Origin: Exserohilum rostratum | Lineage: Eukaryota > Ascomycota > Dothideomycetes > Pleosporales > Pleosporaceae | Assembly (NCBI GenBank): GCA_026367775.1 | Contig: CP111163.1 | Coordinates: 1,240,001-1,304,000 of the forward strand | Direction of reading: 5' to 3' | Length of the DNA stretch: 64,000 nucleotides | Part shown: positions 35,647-46,995 of the stretch, piece by piece | How the letters are laid out: each line of letters starts with the position of its first letter | How positions within the stretch are numbered: position 1 is the stretch's first letter | Notes under the pieces: generated by a model | The model's input: the letters and a program-made list of their open reading frames with translations, nothing else | What the model was told of the DNA's origin: nothing | The model's database searches: none | Position numbers and translations under genes: made by a program

Positions 35647-35814
35647 TGTTCCCCTGGGTATGGCTGCTCGGAGACATTGGAGACTTTCCGGAGGGTTTCT
35701 GAAACGAGCCTCTGATTGGCCATGTTGGTGCTCAAACATGTGAAACGCAGCGGTCTGCGGCATCCGGAGACCTATTGCAAGGTCATGCACAACTATTGCA
35801 TACGATAAACTAGG

Positions 35815-35821
35815 CGGACCG
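35815..35821. promoter_or_regulatory. CGG-N-CCG motif, gliI promoter
   Basis: CGGACCG, about 230 bp upstream of the gliI-like start. Flank AGG differs from the AAG of the long form. Confidence 0.45.
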
Positions 35822-36048
35822 ATGCATTTCCGGAAGCATTGCGTCTCGAAATTCCTTCCATATTGGGGTGCTCTAGCCGTTGCATTCGACACCCGTGCGC
35901 TAAGACACTGCACAACACGGACCGGACAACTGCCTAGAGTTCACCCAGTAATCTGTCCAGAAATGAATGAGGGTGCTCGAATTTATCTTGCACTCTCGTT
36001 TCCTTCTGCTCATTTGACAGCCCTCTCAGGCATCCTGCATCTGCAGCT

Positions 36049-37402
36049 ATGGCCACCATTAAACAACACTCCAAAGTGCAACTATCCAGCCGGATGGGCG
36101 GAGCTATAGATGCCATCATGCCAAAGATTAGATCGATGGTTCAGGATCGCATTACTGCATCGCTAAATCCAGCAATTCGAAAGATTGACTTGGGGACGGC
36201 TGAAAATGCCTTACTGCATCCTGAAATCACCCGCATCTATCTCGACGCATTGAACAAGGGCTTGGAAGATCGCCACTATTTACCTTATCCAGACGGGTTT
36301 GGCGGTGTTCCTTCACTTGTTGATGCTTTGGCCGTCTTCTTTAACAACCATTTCTACCCGAAAGATGAGGTTTTTGCATCTCAGATTGTAGTAGCGCCAG
36401 GAGCGACAAGTTGCCTCGAAGCCATGCTCCATTGCATATGCGATCCTGGAGACGCAGTTCTTGTTCCTGCACCATATTGGAGTACTTCTAATCCTTTTCC
36501 TCTGCTTCTAAAATCACCCGGCTGACTCGGAGACTATAGATGGCTTCAATGTTACATTTTCGATCCGTCCATCTGTTCGCATAATACCCATGGGCTGCGA
36601 TGAGAGTGTAGAGACCATTCTCTCATCGATCGAATCCTTTGCAGCCTCATTCGAACACGCCATTTCCAATTCAGGGTCTCCTGTGCGCGCTTTGGTGCTC
36701 ACAAACCCCCACAACCCATTCGGACGTTGTTACACGAAAGAGATGGTAGCATCATGTGCACAGCTATGCCAGCATCATAATATTCACTTTATCTCAGATG
36801 AAGTGTACGCTCTTTCGGTATTTGGTGAGCACGAGGATAAGTTTTCATCCGCTCTTCAACTTGACCTGGAAAGCTTAAAAGTGGATCCGAGTCGTGTGCA
36901 TGTCATCTGGAGTATCAGCAAGGATTTTGGATCGAGTGGTGTCCGCATGGGTGCCATCGTGTCTCAAGGCAACGAACGCTTACGAGCTAGTCTTGCTCTT
37001 GCCTCCAATATTCAAGTCTCATCGTTGGCTGCAATAGCAACAACAGGCCTTCTGAACTGCTCGGAGCTCGATCAATTGATACTTCTGAATAGACAGAGAC
37101 TACAGAAAGCACACGACAAGATCACTGGGTTTTTGGGAGCCAATGGCATGCATTACATTCCCGCCACCGCTGGTCCGTTCATTTTTGCCAGGCTTCCGGG
37201 GAATATTTCATCGCTAGTCGAAGAGCAACGTGTCATAAACGAGATTTCAGCGGCAGGTGTGGCAATTAGCCCGGGTTCAAACTATTCGTGGTCAAACAAG
37301 GAGTTTGGGTGGGTTCGTATCACATTTGCTGTGGAAGAGAGTGAGCTTGATGAAGGCCTAAAACGACTAAGTCATGGACTTAGAACTATTACTTACAGCT
37401 GA
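36049..37402 (+). CDS. gliI: GliI-like pyridoxal-phosphate C-S lyase (aminotransferase fold)
   Basis: PLP enzyme that cleaves the C-S bonds of the trimmed bis-cysteinyl intermediate to give the epidithiol in the gliotoxin pathway. Exons 36049-36481 and 36540-37402, 431 residues. The 58-bp intron (GTACTT...CTATAG) removes an in-frame stop; without it the gene looks broken in two. Fold type I signs: NPHNP (about 200-204), SDEVY (about 230-234), and the Schiff-base lysine in SISKDFGSSG (about residue 272). Resembles ACC-synthase/class I aminotransferases, of which GliI is a relative. Confidence 0.92.
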
Positions 37403-37894
37403 TGAGATAAAAGGTGTGAAAGGAGCAGAAAAATTGTTTACAGGGTGATCCTTGTGTTTTTAGAGGAGACTGATACATGCATTGATACATGCATCAATAC
37501 ACTATCCTCAAATGGGAGACTATAAGACTTTTTGCAGTTGTTGAGTGTTCTTGTGGAACAATAGTACTCGCTTGCACACATTTATAAAATCGTATCGCAT
37601 ACCGAGGTCTAAAAGTTGAAGTTCGATAACATCTTAGAAGTCTAACATGGCTATGTCTTGTACGGTGATTTTACTCATAGAAAGGAACAGGTCTACATAA
37701 TGATTAAACTGAAGTGAGTGGACCTATATATCAAGTGAAGAGGATATGGCTTGCTTGGAAATCAGGATTGAGATGTAACAGTTAGAAAGGCGAGTAATCA
37801 TATATGCAAGATTAGAATAAGTTTCGTTATGACGTAAAATGACTGTATACAGAACTGTGTGTGAGAAGTGGTAATCAATTTAATAGTTCTCAAT
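37403..37894. other. Intergenic region between converging gliI-like and NRPS genes
   Basis: AT-rich terminator region. The reading frame beyond the NRPS stop was checked on the minus strand: no GGHS-type thiolation motif is present. Confidence 0.6.
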
Positions 37895-40800
37895 CTACAA
37901 CTGGTCAATCCTCTTCCCAAATACATCTTCCGAATTCAATACAGTAGAAGACCCCTGACTTCTTTCAACTTTCCTCAAACTGTTCAAAACTTCAGCAATC
38001 TTCATGTCTCTCTTGATGTCAGTAAGCATGTCCAAAGCCATTGGTATCATGGCTTCCAGACGGTATATGTCTTCTGCACTGAACAGATCTGTATCGTGCT
38101 CAAGCCTCATTATGAGCAACTCTTCTCCGAAAGCACTAAATTCCACCATCAATTTGAACTTGCTTCCTTCTGACCAAGCAAAGCATGGCTCAACACCAGG
38201 AATGACGTTTCCAATCCTCTTCATCTGAGCTGGTTCATGGAAAGAGACCATGATATCAAACAGAGGATGAGACGGGTACATAATATCGCTGCCTATAATC
38301 TCTAGAAGCTGATGCCAGGGTATGGCATGGGCAAGCGCCATCTGACTGGATCTTGCGACAGTTTTCAGGTATGAGCTACTACTACCATCCTGATTGATTT
38401 GGTGTTCATCTTCCTTCTCGCCTTGGTCAAAATCTTGATTCTCTTTGTTCTGTTCACTGCATGCCCTGAAAGACATTTTCTCGGAAGAAGGATAGGTGAT
38501 GCGAACAGGCAATGGCTCAAGGTAGAGACCTACGACAGAAAGGTCGTCGTCTGTAGGCCGGTTGATGTATGGGCTGCCCAGAAGAATGTCCAATTTGCCG
38601 TCTTCACCAGTGTCTTCGGAAGCGAGAACCAGACCCACGGCTGCCAGAACGAGCTGTTGCATAGAAACTCTGACTGTAGTGGTCAATTGCTTCATTTTGG
38701 AGTATAGTGACTGTGGCATCTTGCTGACAAGCGATGAACCGTTGTAGGATTTGCGTTTCTGCTCAGGTTTCAGCAGAGAAGGCCCCCTGGGCAGAGAAGT
38801 AAGGTACTCCAACCACCAAGTTTTGTAGCAAAACGGGGCTTCTTTGAACCACACATCCGCTTCATCATATGTCTTCACTATTAAAGGAAGCTCTTGGCCA
38901 GAGTAGACCATGTTGACTTCTTCGAGCAAAACGGCCAAAGCCGTAAAGTCTGCAATGATATGACTGACAACAACAACCATGCTGTCTTGGCCAACCAGGA
39001 CTCTAATTGGATCATTGTGAGCCACATGAAAAGGACGATTGACTTCTGTCCATAAGGACATTTCTGATACAGCATGTGCACGAGGTGCACAATCTGATAA
39101 CTGACGAGCACCATGGCTACCAGGTTGCTTTGTGTATCGGCTCTTCAGAATGGAGTGGCGTGCCAATACGGTGTTCCAAGCATCTCGCAGCCGTTTTTGA
39201 CTGATAACTGCCGCAGAGAAAGTAGCTGCATAGAAAACGTTGAATGCGGATGTACCCACATCCAGCTGGTACTTTTCCAACCACTCTAGTTCAACTGGAG
39301 ACAATCTTTGTCCGTCCGTGGTTCGAACAGGTCTATTTGAGTGGTTTTGGCTGGAAGAAAGCATCGAATCGATTGCATCGGCAATAGCGGATAGGCGTGG
39401 ACGTTCGATGATAAGGCGTAGTGGAACTTGTACGCCGAATTCTTTACTAAGGCGTGAGCAAAGAGCAACTTGCTTGAGTGATGTACCTCCCAGCTCGTCG
39501 AAATTGGCATCTGGTCGGATAACAATGCTCTGGTTCAACTGTAGAATGGAACGGACTACAGCAAGGACCCTTTGCATGGTCAGACTGACTGGTGTCATTT
39601 TTTCGGTTTCCCGTGTAACTTCTGGCTGAGACAACAATTTCCCCAAAGCTAGGTAGTCCGTTTTGCCAGCACGTGTAGATGGCAATATATCCATTGCGAT
39701 GATGCGAGCTGGCCTTTGGTGCCGGGCTAACGTTCTTGAAAGAGTGGAGTGGAGCACGGGGATGTCAACATTAGCGGGCTGTACAACACACATGAGTTGA
39801 TCATTGTGTACCAACACCGCCACTGCTTGAAGATCAGGCTCCGCCCGGGCAATACGAATTTCGAGATCGTTCATGTCCAGGCGGAAGCCTCTGAGCTTTA
39901 CTTCTCGGTCATTGCGGCCAAGACAAACTAAATCACCCTCTTCATTCCAGTACCCACGATCCCCTGTTTTGTACATGTATTCTCCGATGGGGCAAACAGG
40001 GTCAGGTACGAAGCGATCTGCCGTCATTTCTGGTAGTCCAATATAACCGCGCGCAACCTGCACACCTGCGAGGAAGATCTCACCAATGACTCCGGGAGGC
40101 ACGAGTGTCCGGTCTTCGTTCATGATGTAAACACGGGTCGTTGGGTTGGGCTTTCCAATAGTGACTGGCTGATCTGGAAATAATCTCTTAATAGTTGCTC
40201 CACAGGTACCTTCTGTAGGGCCATACATGTTGTATCTATAATTCCGTTAGTGAATCACTTAGACACGAGCGAAGATTGTCAGAAGTCCTACGTACAACGC
40301 TACATGAGCGGACCACTTGTCTGAAACAGCAGGCGGAACAGGCTCGCCCACGAGATAAACGAACTTCAAGTCCGGATAGTCTTGAGGATCCAATACTCGT
40401 GCAATTGAAGGCGTCAGGATACAAGACGTTGCTCGAGGCAGATGATCGAACATCTGAGAGCCATCCTCGGGTAACACAAGTGTTGCTCCATAGGAAAGAG
40501 CGCTGAAGATTTCGTGGATAGACCCATCGAACGCTGGCGACATGACCTGTGCAATGCGCTCTCCCGGGCGTGCAAAAAGTCTAACTTCCAAATCCTTTTC
40601 AAAGGCTACTAGACCTCGGTGTGCACATAGCACGCCTTTGGGCACGCCTGTTGATCCTGAAGTAAAGCACAAATATGCCAGATCAGCGGGAGACACCACG
40701 TCTCGAGACATATGTCGTGATGAAGCGATGCGTTCTTCAGAGGTCAGGAGTGCTTGCAAGTCAATGAAATGATCACAAGACTTTGGAGATGCCGCTCTAC

Positions 40801-43036
40801 TTTCGACTGAAGCAGCAATGAACGCTTTGGCACCAGCGGCCTGGTACATGGTGTCCTTGAGTTCACCCGGCAAGGATGGATCAAGTGCACAGTAGACAGC
40901 TCTAGCCTTGAGAACTCCATAGATGGCCACTATCCAGTGGATAGAACGGTCGGCATGTACGCAGACAACGTCTCCGGGCTGAACAAATTCTCGCAAATGA
41001 GCTGCTAATATGCAAGCTAATTCGTCAAGCAGGGCATATGACATCTTCTTCTTCCCTCGCTCGACTGCTACATCGTCTGGACCATTCTGGACCGCCTTAT
41101 TGAACAAAGTAACCAGATCCTCCGTTACCGAAGGGATAGTTGTCAGTCCCGAGTTGGCATTACCCATCTCTCGCAATACTGTAAGCATGGGAACCGACAG
41201 TAATGAATGCTTGCAGTCTTCTACCGTTCCGTTTGGTCGACACAACGCAATCAAGGCATCATGCAACATTTGGCCAATTCTTTCAAATTGTACACTGCTG
41301 ATTCGACGGGTATGGGCTTGCAGATGGATAGTTCCATCCGGATCCATCGCAATACTTAGGGGAATGCTAGTGGTCTGCTTGCTTTTTGGCTTTTCAATCG
41401 GCAAAAATGGCTGGCGAGCGTCGTCATTTGCTCTTGTGTCGAATTGCATCGCAACGGCGGATTCAAAGTCACGCGAGTAGCCGTGTTCATTCGGAGTAGT
41501 CCACGAAAACTCACTCAGCCGCACCATCTGCTCAAATACGGCTCTGAGATAGTCTTGAACTTTGAGTTTCTTGTCAACAGCTACGCAAAGCGGAAGTGTG
41601 TTCACCATTGGTCCGATGGTCTCGGCAATTCCAGGAAGAGGCAAGTTGCGGCTGGACAAGACGATGCCGAAAACCACAAGCTCGGATGAGGCATAGTGGG
41701 AGAGCACCAGCGCCCATGCTGCGTGAAGCATTGCCGCCAGCGTGACTTTGTTAGCTCTTGCCCCTGCCAAGATCGCGTCCAACTTCTCCTTGCCCAAGTT
41801 GATTTCGATTTCTTCACTGGTGACGATGCTCGGGTCATCCGATGAGTTACTTATCGCGGATGGAATCATCAAGGCACCTTTCGCGGACGCTAGTTGACCG
41901 TTTTGCTCTGCCCAAAAGTGTCGACCTTCATCACGATGTTGTGATTGGTATTTGTGCAACTCTGTGGCGAGGTCGGAAAACGAAGGGCCCGCAGTGATAG
42001 GTATGCCAGCAGTATATCGACGAATCTTTTCGAATAATAAAGAGGCGGAATATCCATCAATGAGGGCATGATGTACACTCCATATGATGTTAGATATGCT
42101 TCGTTGACCAGGTTCCGCAAGTGTGACGACTCGAAAGTGTGACCCGATGCGTATGTCATCAAATGCCTCTTGGACCAAAGTATCATAGTGATCTGGAGAG
42201 AGAGCAATGACCTCAACCCATTCGAATGTGATTTGATCTTTACCAACTAGTTCTTCAGGAAATTGCGCTTTAAAGACTGGCTCAACATCCATGACTCTTT
42301 GCCATGCCAACCGGAGGACAGGAAGATATTCCGAGAGATAGATCTCGCTGTGGTGAATGATATCAGATCCTGGAGCTTTCAGACTGCTATGTAGCAGAGA
42401 AAGTTGCATCTCAGTCAGCATGGGCCAGCTGTTGTCAATGTTTTTCGGTTGTTCTTGTCCATTTTGACTGCTATAAGAGAGACTCCGTAGGTCTGTAAAG
42501 CTGATTGATGGAGGCAAATGGTGTAGGCTCGAGACCTTTTGGACATCCGTGGACACTACTCGTGTGGGGCTTTTATATCCATTCCTAGCTGTGCTCGGTC
42601 GGATACGATGAATGTGGTTGATTTGGGTTGGACCTATGGTAGTTGGCGTGCCCCCAGGAGGTTGTACGGATGACGGCCGGACTACAAGATCCCCTGACGC
42701 ATGAGAGGTGTGTGTACTAGGTGATGTGTAGTTTTTGATTTGAACATCTTCATTCTGCGATTGACTACTGGAGCCTGTGCTGGAAGGCAGCGAAGACTCT
42801 GTAATGGAACGGTTATATGGTCGCCGTATGGGTGCTTTTCCGAGGAGGTCGGCAAGACAGTTGCAGGTGAGTAGTGCCTCCGCAGTGATAGCTTTTCCTT
42901 TCTTTTTCAACAGTCGTGAAACGGCTATGGCAGCCAAAGAGTGTCCACCGTTCTCTACGAAGCCTCGGTTGGGATCGAGATCTGTGGGCTCTCTGGCCAA
43001 TGATTGCGCCACATCGTTCCAAATATCGGGAGACAT
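37895..43036 (-). CDS. gliP: GliP-like nonribosomal peptide synthetase, T-C-A-T-C
   Basis: NRPS that would make the diketopiperazine core. Exons 43036-40296 and 40235-37895, 1693 residues; the 60-bp intron (GTACGT...TATAG) splits the A domain just before NMYGPTEG. Domains in order: T1 at 1-70 (GGHSL, Ser about 33); linker; C1 about 205-630 (HHALIDG about 322-328); A about 640-1125 (FTSGSTGVPKG, FDGSIHE, YGPTEG, GYWNEEGDL, K about 1105); T2 about 1130-1200 (LGGTSL, Ser about 1166); C2 about 1220-1660 with degenerate SHIIADF in place of HHxxxDG. Compared with GliP (A-T-C-A-T-C-T, about 2135 residues) the first A and the last T are absent. The start ATG is at 43036; upstream frame hits a stop soon. 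Confidence 0.9.
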
Positions 43037-43217
43037 CAGGTTAGAAAGATGAAAAATGCAAGATTGTACTTCTTTGATGCTCTGGAACTAGTAACGCAGC
43101 CGAGAAGATGCAATATAAAGAATCTCAACAAAGAACAGGTGGAGGAGATACAAAAACCAAGTTTGAACGAGGACGAATAGGGGAGACATAAATTCAAAAG
43201 CTGCGAACGTTGAGCGA

Positions 43218-43226
43218 CGGTGCCCG
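43218..43226. promoter_or_regulatory. CGG-N3-CCG motif, NRPS promoter
   Basis: CGGTGCCCG, 182 bp upstream of the NRPS start; spacing of three matches the known consensus for ETP-cluster Zn2Cys6 regulators (TCGG-N3-CCGA). Confidence 0.45.
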
Positions 43227-43557
43227 CGGAGTCCTGCACGAGAAAGGAAACTACTCAAAACTTATACGCACCGTAAGGTTTGAGTAATAGTGGAGGCGGG
43301 GTGGGTGCTTGAGAGTGTCGAGTAAGTTCTGGCTATGTTTACGAAGCCTCGGGCATCCATATCTTAATATATGAACCCGTAATAGGAATCATGATCGCCG
43401 ATCGGTTCCATAAGCATGAACAAAAACATATAACTTGATACTTAATTCAGTTAGCGTCATACGAAGCAGGTCCTAATTGATACGGAGTTAGGGACGATTA
43501 CTCCTGCCATGCTGTACAATTACTCAAAGCCGCAACAGAAGAGTCATCGAGTTTTGT

Positions 43558-43564
43558 CGGGCCG
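43558..43564. promoter_or_regulatory. CGG-N-CCG motif, P450 promoter
   Basis: CGGGCCG, about 224 bp upstream of the P450 start. On the minus strand it reads TTTAACGGCCCGA, close to the long motif. Confidence 0.45.
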
Positions 43565-43787
43565 TTAAAGCGATGCTTGATTTTGTTTCAGGCCACCAAA
43601 TGCCTCTTCGCGGAAGGATTTCATACCATACTTGTAATGGAAATTGGTATTTGGGACAACTCAGAGGCTAGGGTAATTGCTGTACGGATCCCGAAGCCCT
43701 TCGCCACTACAACAGCCACATGTGTATTGAGGGTTTTATGCCTGACACGGTACGACAACGAGAGAAAATTTCAGTCAAACTGCCATC

Positions 43788-45487
43788 ATGCTGGCGAACT
43801 CGACGATTCCTTACGGAAGCTTGCTCATAGCTGTGTTTGTTGCTACGGCTTTGCTTCTGGGCACTGCACTTGCCGAAATATTCTATCCTGGTTTGCTCCC
43901 AAAGCCATTCAATGATCTCCTCTCTCGGTCTATAGATGTAAAAAAGACCAGTCACCGGAACGAATGCCGATTTTTGCTGACGTTCAACCCGCCAGTTCTA
44001 CCTCCGCCGTCGATACCCGATCAAAAGCATTAGTGGAGATGGGGAAATACCGACCTGCCCATACGTATGGCCAAATGGCCAAGGAGATGTCGCAAAATTC
44101 CTAGATGGCATCGAAAATAGCGCTGTTTGGGAAAAGAGTCACGGCCCGGTATATCGTATTTGGGCAGGAATGTCTCCTGAGATGTGAGTAGAGCTAATCC
44201 ATGCTAGCTAGAACTCGCACTAACCAGTTCAGAGTCTTGACCCGACCTAGCCAGTTGAAGGCTGTATTCAACGACTCTGACAAACACCACAAAGCCCTTA
44301 ACAACGACTCTGGTTACTTCATGAGCCAGCTTTTAGGCAAATGCGTGGGACTCATCAACCCCCCAGTATGGAATAAGGTCAGATCGGTCGCGGAAATCCC
44401 CTTCCGCCATGATGCCACTGTCCTTCGTACTGCGGATGTTCAGCGCCATGTTGAGGCACATTTTGCTCACCTGCATGGAGTATCAGATTTGAGTCGTGGA
44501 TTGATTCACCCAGCCCAAGACATGAAAATGTTGCCTTTCTGGGTTGTATGCGAGATGTTCTATGGACCTCTTCCGCAGAGCTATTTGACCAGGATCGGGG
44601 AGCTTGCCGCACCACGGGAACGACTCATGAAATATGTCATTCGCGGTGGTTTAAGCCGGTTCGCTCTTTCTCAATGGCTTCCAACGGAAGCTAACCGTGC
44701 ACTTCGCGATTTCAAAGCAAAGTGGAAGCAGCTGAATCGAGACATTATCCATTTCTGTCAGCAGTACAACCCAACTTCCCCAATCGTAACCATGTGGAAG
44801 AGTGTACGCAATGGAGATATTGCAGAGGATCAGCTGCTTCAAACGCTGGACGAGGCGCTCTTTGCCAACCTGGACGTGACGACAGGAGGCCTTTCGTGGA
44901 ATCTAGTATACTTGGCGGCCTATAAGGAAGTGCAGGAAAAGCTCCGCGCCGAAGTCGAGGGGGCCATTTCATCAGGAAATATTGCGGAATACCTGAATCG
45001 GCAGACAAGCCTGTTGCATTGCTGCGTCATGGAATCAAGCCGTTTGAAACCATTGGCGGCATTTTCGGTTCCGCAGTCTGCTCCGACTGATCGTATTGTC
45101 GATGGCTATGTCATTCCTGCCATGACCAATATAGTTGTAGATTCATACTCTCTTAACATCAACAATGAGTACTGGGGCCCGGACAATCATACATACCGAC
45201 CAGAGAGATTCATGAAAAGAAACAACATGGAGCTCAGATACCTGTTTTGGAGATTTGGATTCGGTCCCCGACAGTAAGTGTTGTCGATTTACCGCAGTCT
45301 AGATGCCTCGCTGACCAGGTCCAGATGCATGGGCAAATATGCCGCCGATCTAATCATCAAAGCGACACTATTTCACCTTGTACAGCACTACCAGCTCTCA
45401 TTGGTGGGTTCGCAGAATGAATGGGTCAGGGATAAGGAATCATGGATCACTCATCCGGATTTCCAGATCGCTTGCGTTAAGATGTAG
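43788..45487 (+). CDS. Cytochrome P450 (GliC/GliF-type), ETP cluster
   Basis: ER-bound monooxygenase of 513 residues. Exons 43788-43937, 43996-44183, 44233-45273 and 45325-45487. N-terminal anchor LLIAVFVATALLLGTAL, then CPYVWPNGQGDVAKFLDG. I-helix region FANLDVTTGG keeps the usual Thr pair; ESSR is the K-helix ExxR; FGFGPRQCMGK carries the heme cysteine, with an intron between Gln and its codon end just before Cys. In ETP pathways such P450s oxidise the alpha carbons before glutathione addition or act in tailoring; which of these is done here cannot be read from sequence. The second intron starts GTGAGT; the first GTAAAA with a TGCTGAC branch site. Confidence 0.88.
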
Positions 45488-45726
45488 AGCAGTAAAATAT
45501 TTCAGGAATCTATGGAGAATAAATGTGTGTAGTTAAATTAGGACCCGCAGTGCGCATCGTTTATAACGCTCGTTCTCTGTGTATGATACAGCGCCACAAG
45601 CGTTTCAAGCCCAGGCGATTGCTCTAGCAACATTGAGAATACAAATTCTTCCATCTATAATTGAAGTATTACAGTGTGCTGTTTACAACGTTTTCTGAGC
45701 TTGTGGTACTGTACTAGTGGTTTAAG

Positions 45727-45733
45727 CGGCCCG
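45727..45733. promoter_or_regulatory. CGG-N-CCG motif, long form
   Basis: CGGCCCG in TTTAAGCGGCCCGCG; the same 12 bases TTAAGCGGCCCG occur before the gliA-like gene. Confidence 0.6.
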
Positions 45734-45769
45734 CGAAAAATATCACACGGTGCCCCTCAATCCTATCCG

Positions 45770-45776
45770 CGGCCCG
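45770..45776. promoter_or_regulatory. CGG-N-CCG motif
   Basis: CGGCCCG, second copy in the same promoter, 43 bp after the first, embedded in CCGCGGCCCGA. Confidence 0.45.
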
Positions 45777-45958
45777 ACACTAACCCTATGCGTGTATAGC
45801 ACTTGCAACGCAATCCAAAAGCCGTGGATGAATGCGATCCTCCGGAATGCTTAAGGCCCAATTTTACCGTTACAGAAATATGCAGCTCCGCTGGCAACAT
45901 AATAACTGAAGTTCACCACTCAATTTGTAACTGTATCAGCATCACAGTCAAACCAACC

Positions 45959-46586
45959 ATGGCTCCAACTATCTTCGAATGCAATGTTGCATATAGCCTC
46001 GCCGTGAATAAGGATATCGCGTCCGACGACCCCGACTTTTTGACTTATGGCGAGCTCTGGGAAGGTGTTAGGCGTGGCTGCATGCATCCACACGAATTCG
46101 CTTCATATGTCTCAGCATGCGAGGTGCTTTCGGGCAGCGGAAACAACTTTGTCCGGAGATTGACCTTAGCCGATGGTGCAGTGCATACAGCCAGCGGCGC
46201 TACATTGGATCAAGAAGTGATAATAGCAGAGGGATTGCACGTAAGTTAGCGAGTCCCACTAAAAGAGGATATCGACTCAACTACGTGCGTAGGTGGCAGC
46301 TACAACCTCGAGCTCCGGGGCAAAAACGACTTGGATGGTTTCTCGTGATGCTGCCAAAGGGGCGAACGAAGACACCGATATTCAAATGGTTGCCGTCTAT
46401 GAGCTGAAGATGTCGAACGTGACACCTGGAAGCGAGGAGGCTGACAAGATCACTGCGGATTACACTGCGCTCGCCCTAAAGGCTTGTCGGGATGGAGTAA
46501 AAACTATCAGAGAATGGAAGCGACAGGGGAGGTTGGAAAAGATGCGTCTTGAGCGGGAGGCTGGCCGTGTATACCAGGGTCCGTGA
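45959..46586 (+). CDS. AtaL-like protein (DUF1857, SRPBCC-like fold)
   Basis: Protein of 191 residues; exons 45959-46240 and 46293-46586 (intron GTAAGT...GCGTAG). Features of the DUF1857 family (PF08982), named AtaL-like after the acetylaranotin ETP cluster of Aspergillus terreus: PDFLTYGELWEGVRRGCMHPHEF at the start (in two parts), FVRRLTLADG, WMVSRDA and a C-terminal helix with ADYTALALKACRDGVKTIREW. The molecular function is not established. Start MAPTIFECNV is at the only ATG in frame; the frame is open further upstream without an ATG. Its presence supports an ETP cluster. Confidence 0.85.
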
Positions 46587-46995
46587 AATATGTTTTATGT
46601 ACTCTCTGGTTCGCAAAATAGAATTTAAAACGATCGTCCATTGTCCCAGGATATCTTTGCGAGCGTGTGCATCTTATGAATCGACAAGAATACGGTATTG
46701 GTAGCTAATTCAGTCATCATTTTAACAGAGTTTGTCGCTCACTTGAATCCTGAGTTGTTCGAAAATTGCATTCCAATTTTCCGAAGTATTTATAAATATG
46801 TACCAACTTCTAAGCATTTCGATATAAGAAAATAATAACTGAAATCATGATGTTCTAGGTATTCATAAGGCATTTCGATGTACAGTTTATGAGAAGTGGA
46901 GGCTTATCTCATAGCAGCGAGGAGATGTGATTGGATTTGTGTACTATTAGATGACAAATACAGCTCTGAGTTGAACTCAGAACAACTAATAGCCT
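46587..46995. other. Intergenic region between converging genes
   Basis: AT-rich terminator region between the AtaL-like and gliG-like genes; nothing recognised. Confidence 0.5.

Larger units (their letters stand above)
35491..36048. promoter_or_regulatory. Divergent promoter gliT-like / gliI-like
   Basis: Bidirectional intergenic region of two cluster genes. It carries two copies of the inverted repeat CGG-N-CCG, at 35640-35646 (within TATAAGCGGGCCG) and 35815-35821, fitting co-regulation by a Zn2Cys6 protein. Confidence 0.65.
43037..43787. promoter_or_regulatory. Divergent promoter NRPS / P450
   Basis: About 750 bp between divergent cluster genes. It holds CGGTGCCCG (CGG-N3-CCG, 43218-43226) near the NRPS and CGGGCCG (43558-43564) near the P450. 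On the minus strand the leader of the NRPS is CT-rich. No adenylation-domain remnant was found in any frame here. Confidence 0.65.
45488..45958. promoter_or_regulatory. Promoter of the AtaL-like gene
   Basis: Contains two CGG-N-CCG copies: 45727-45733, in the long form TTTAAGCGGCCCGCG, and 45770-45776. They lie about 226 and 183 bp upstream of the start codon. Confidence 0.6.

Noticed and set aside
36526..36589. Apparent frameshift in the gliI-like gene (stop at 36525, new frame from 36590)
   Set aside because: A 58-bp GT-AG intron (36482-36539) restores one frame through the conserved segments.
43037..43787. Search for a remnant of the missing adenylation domain upstream of the NRPS
   Set aside because: Only a CT-rich leader and short frames are visible; no A3, A5 or A8-type core motif was found.
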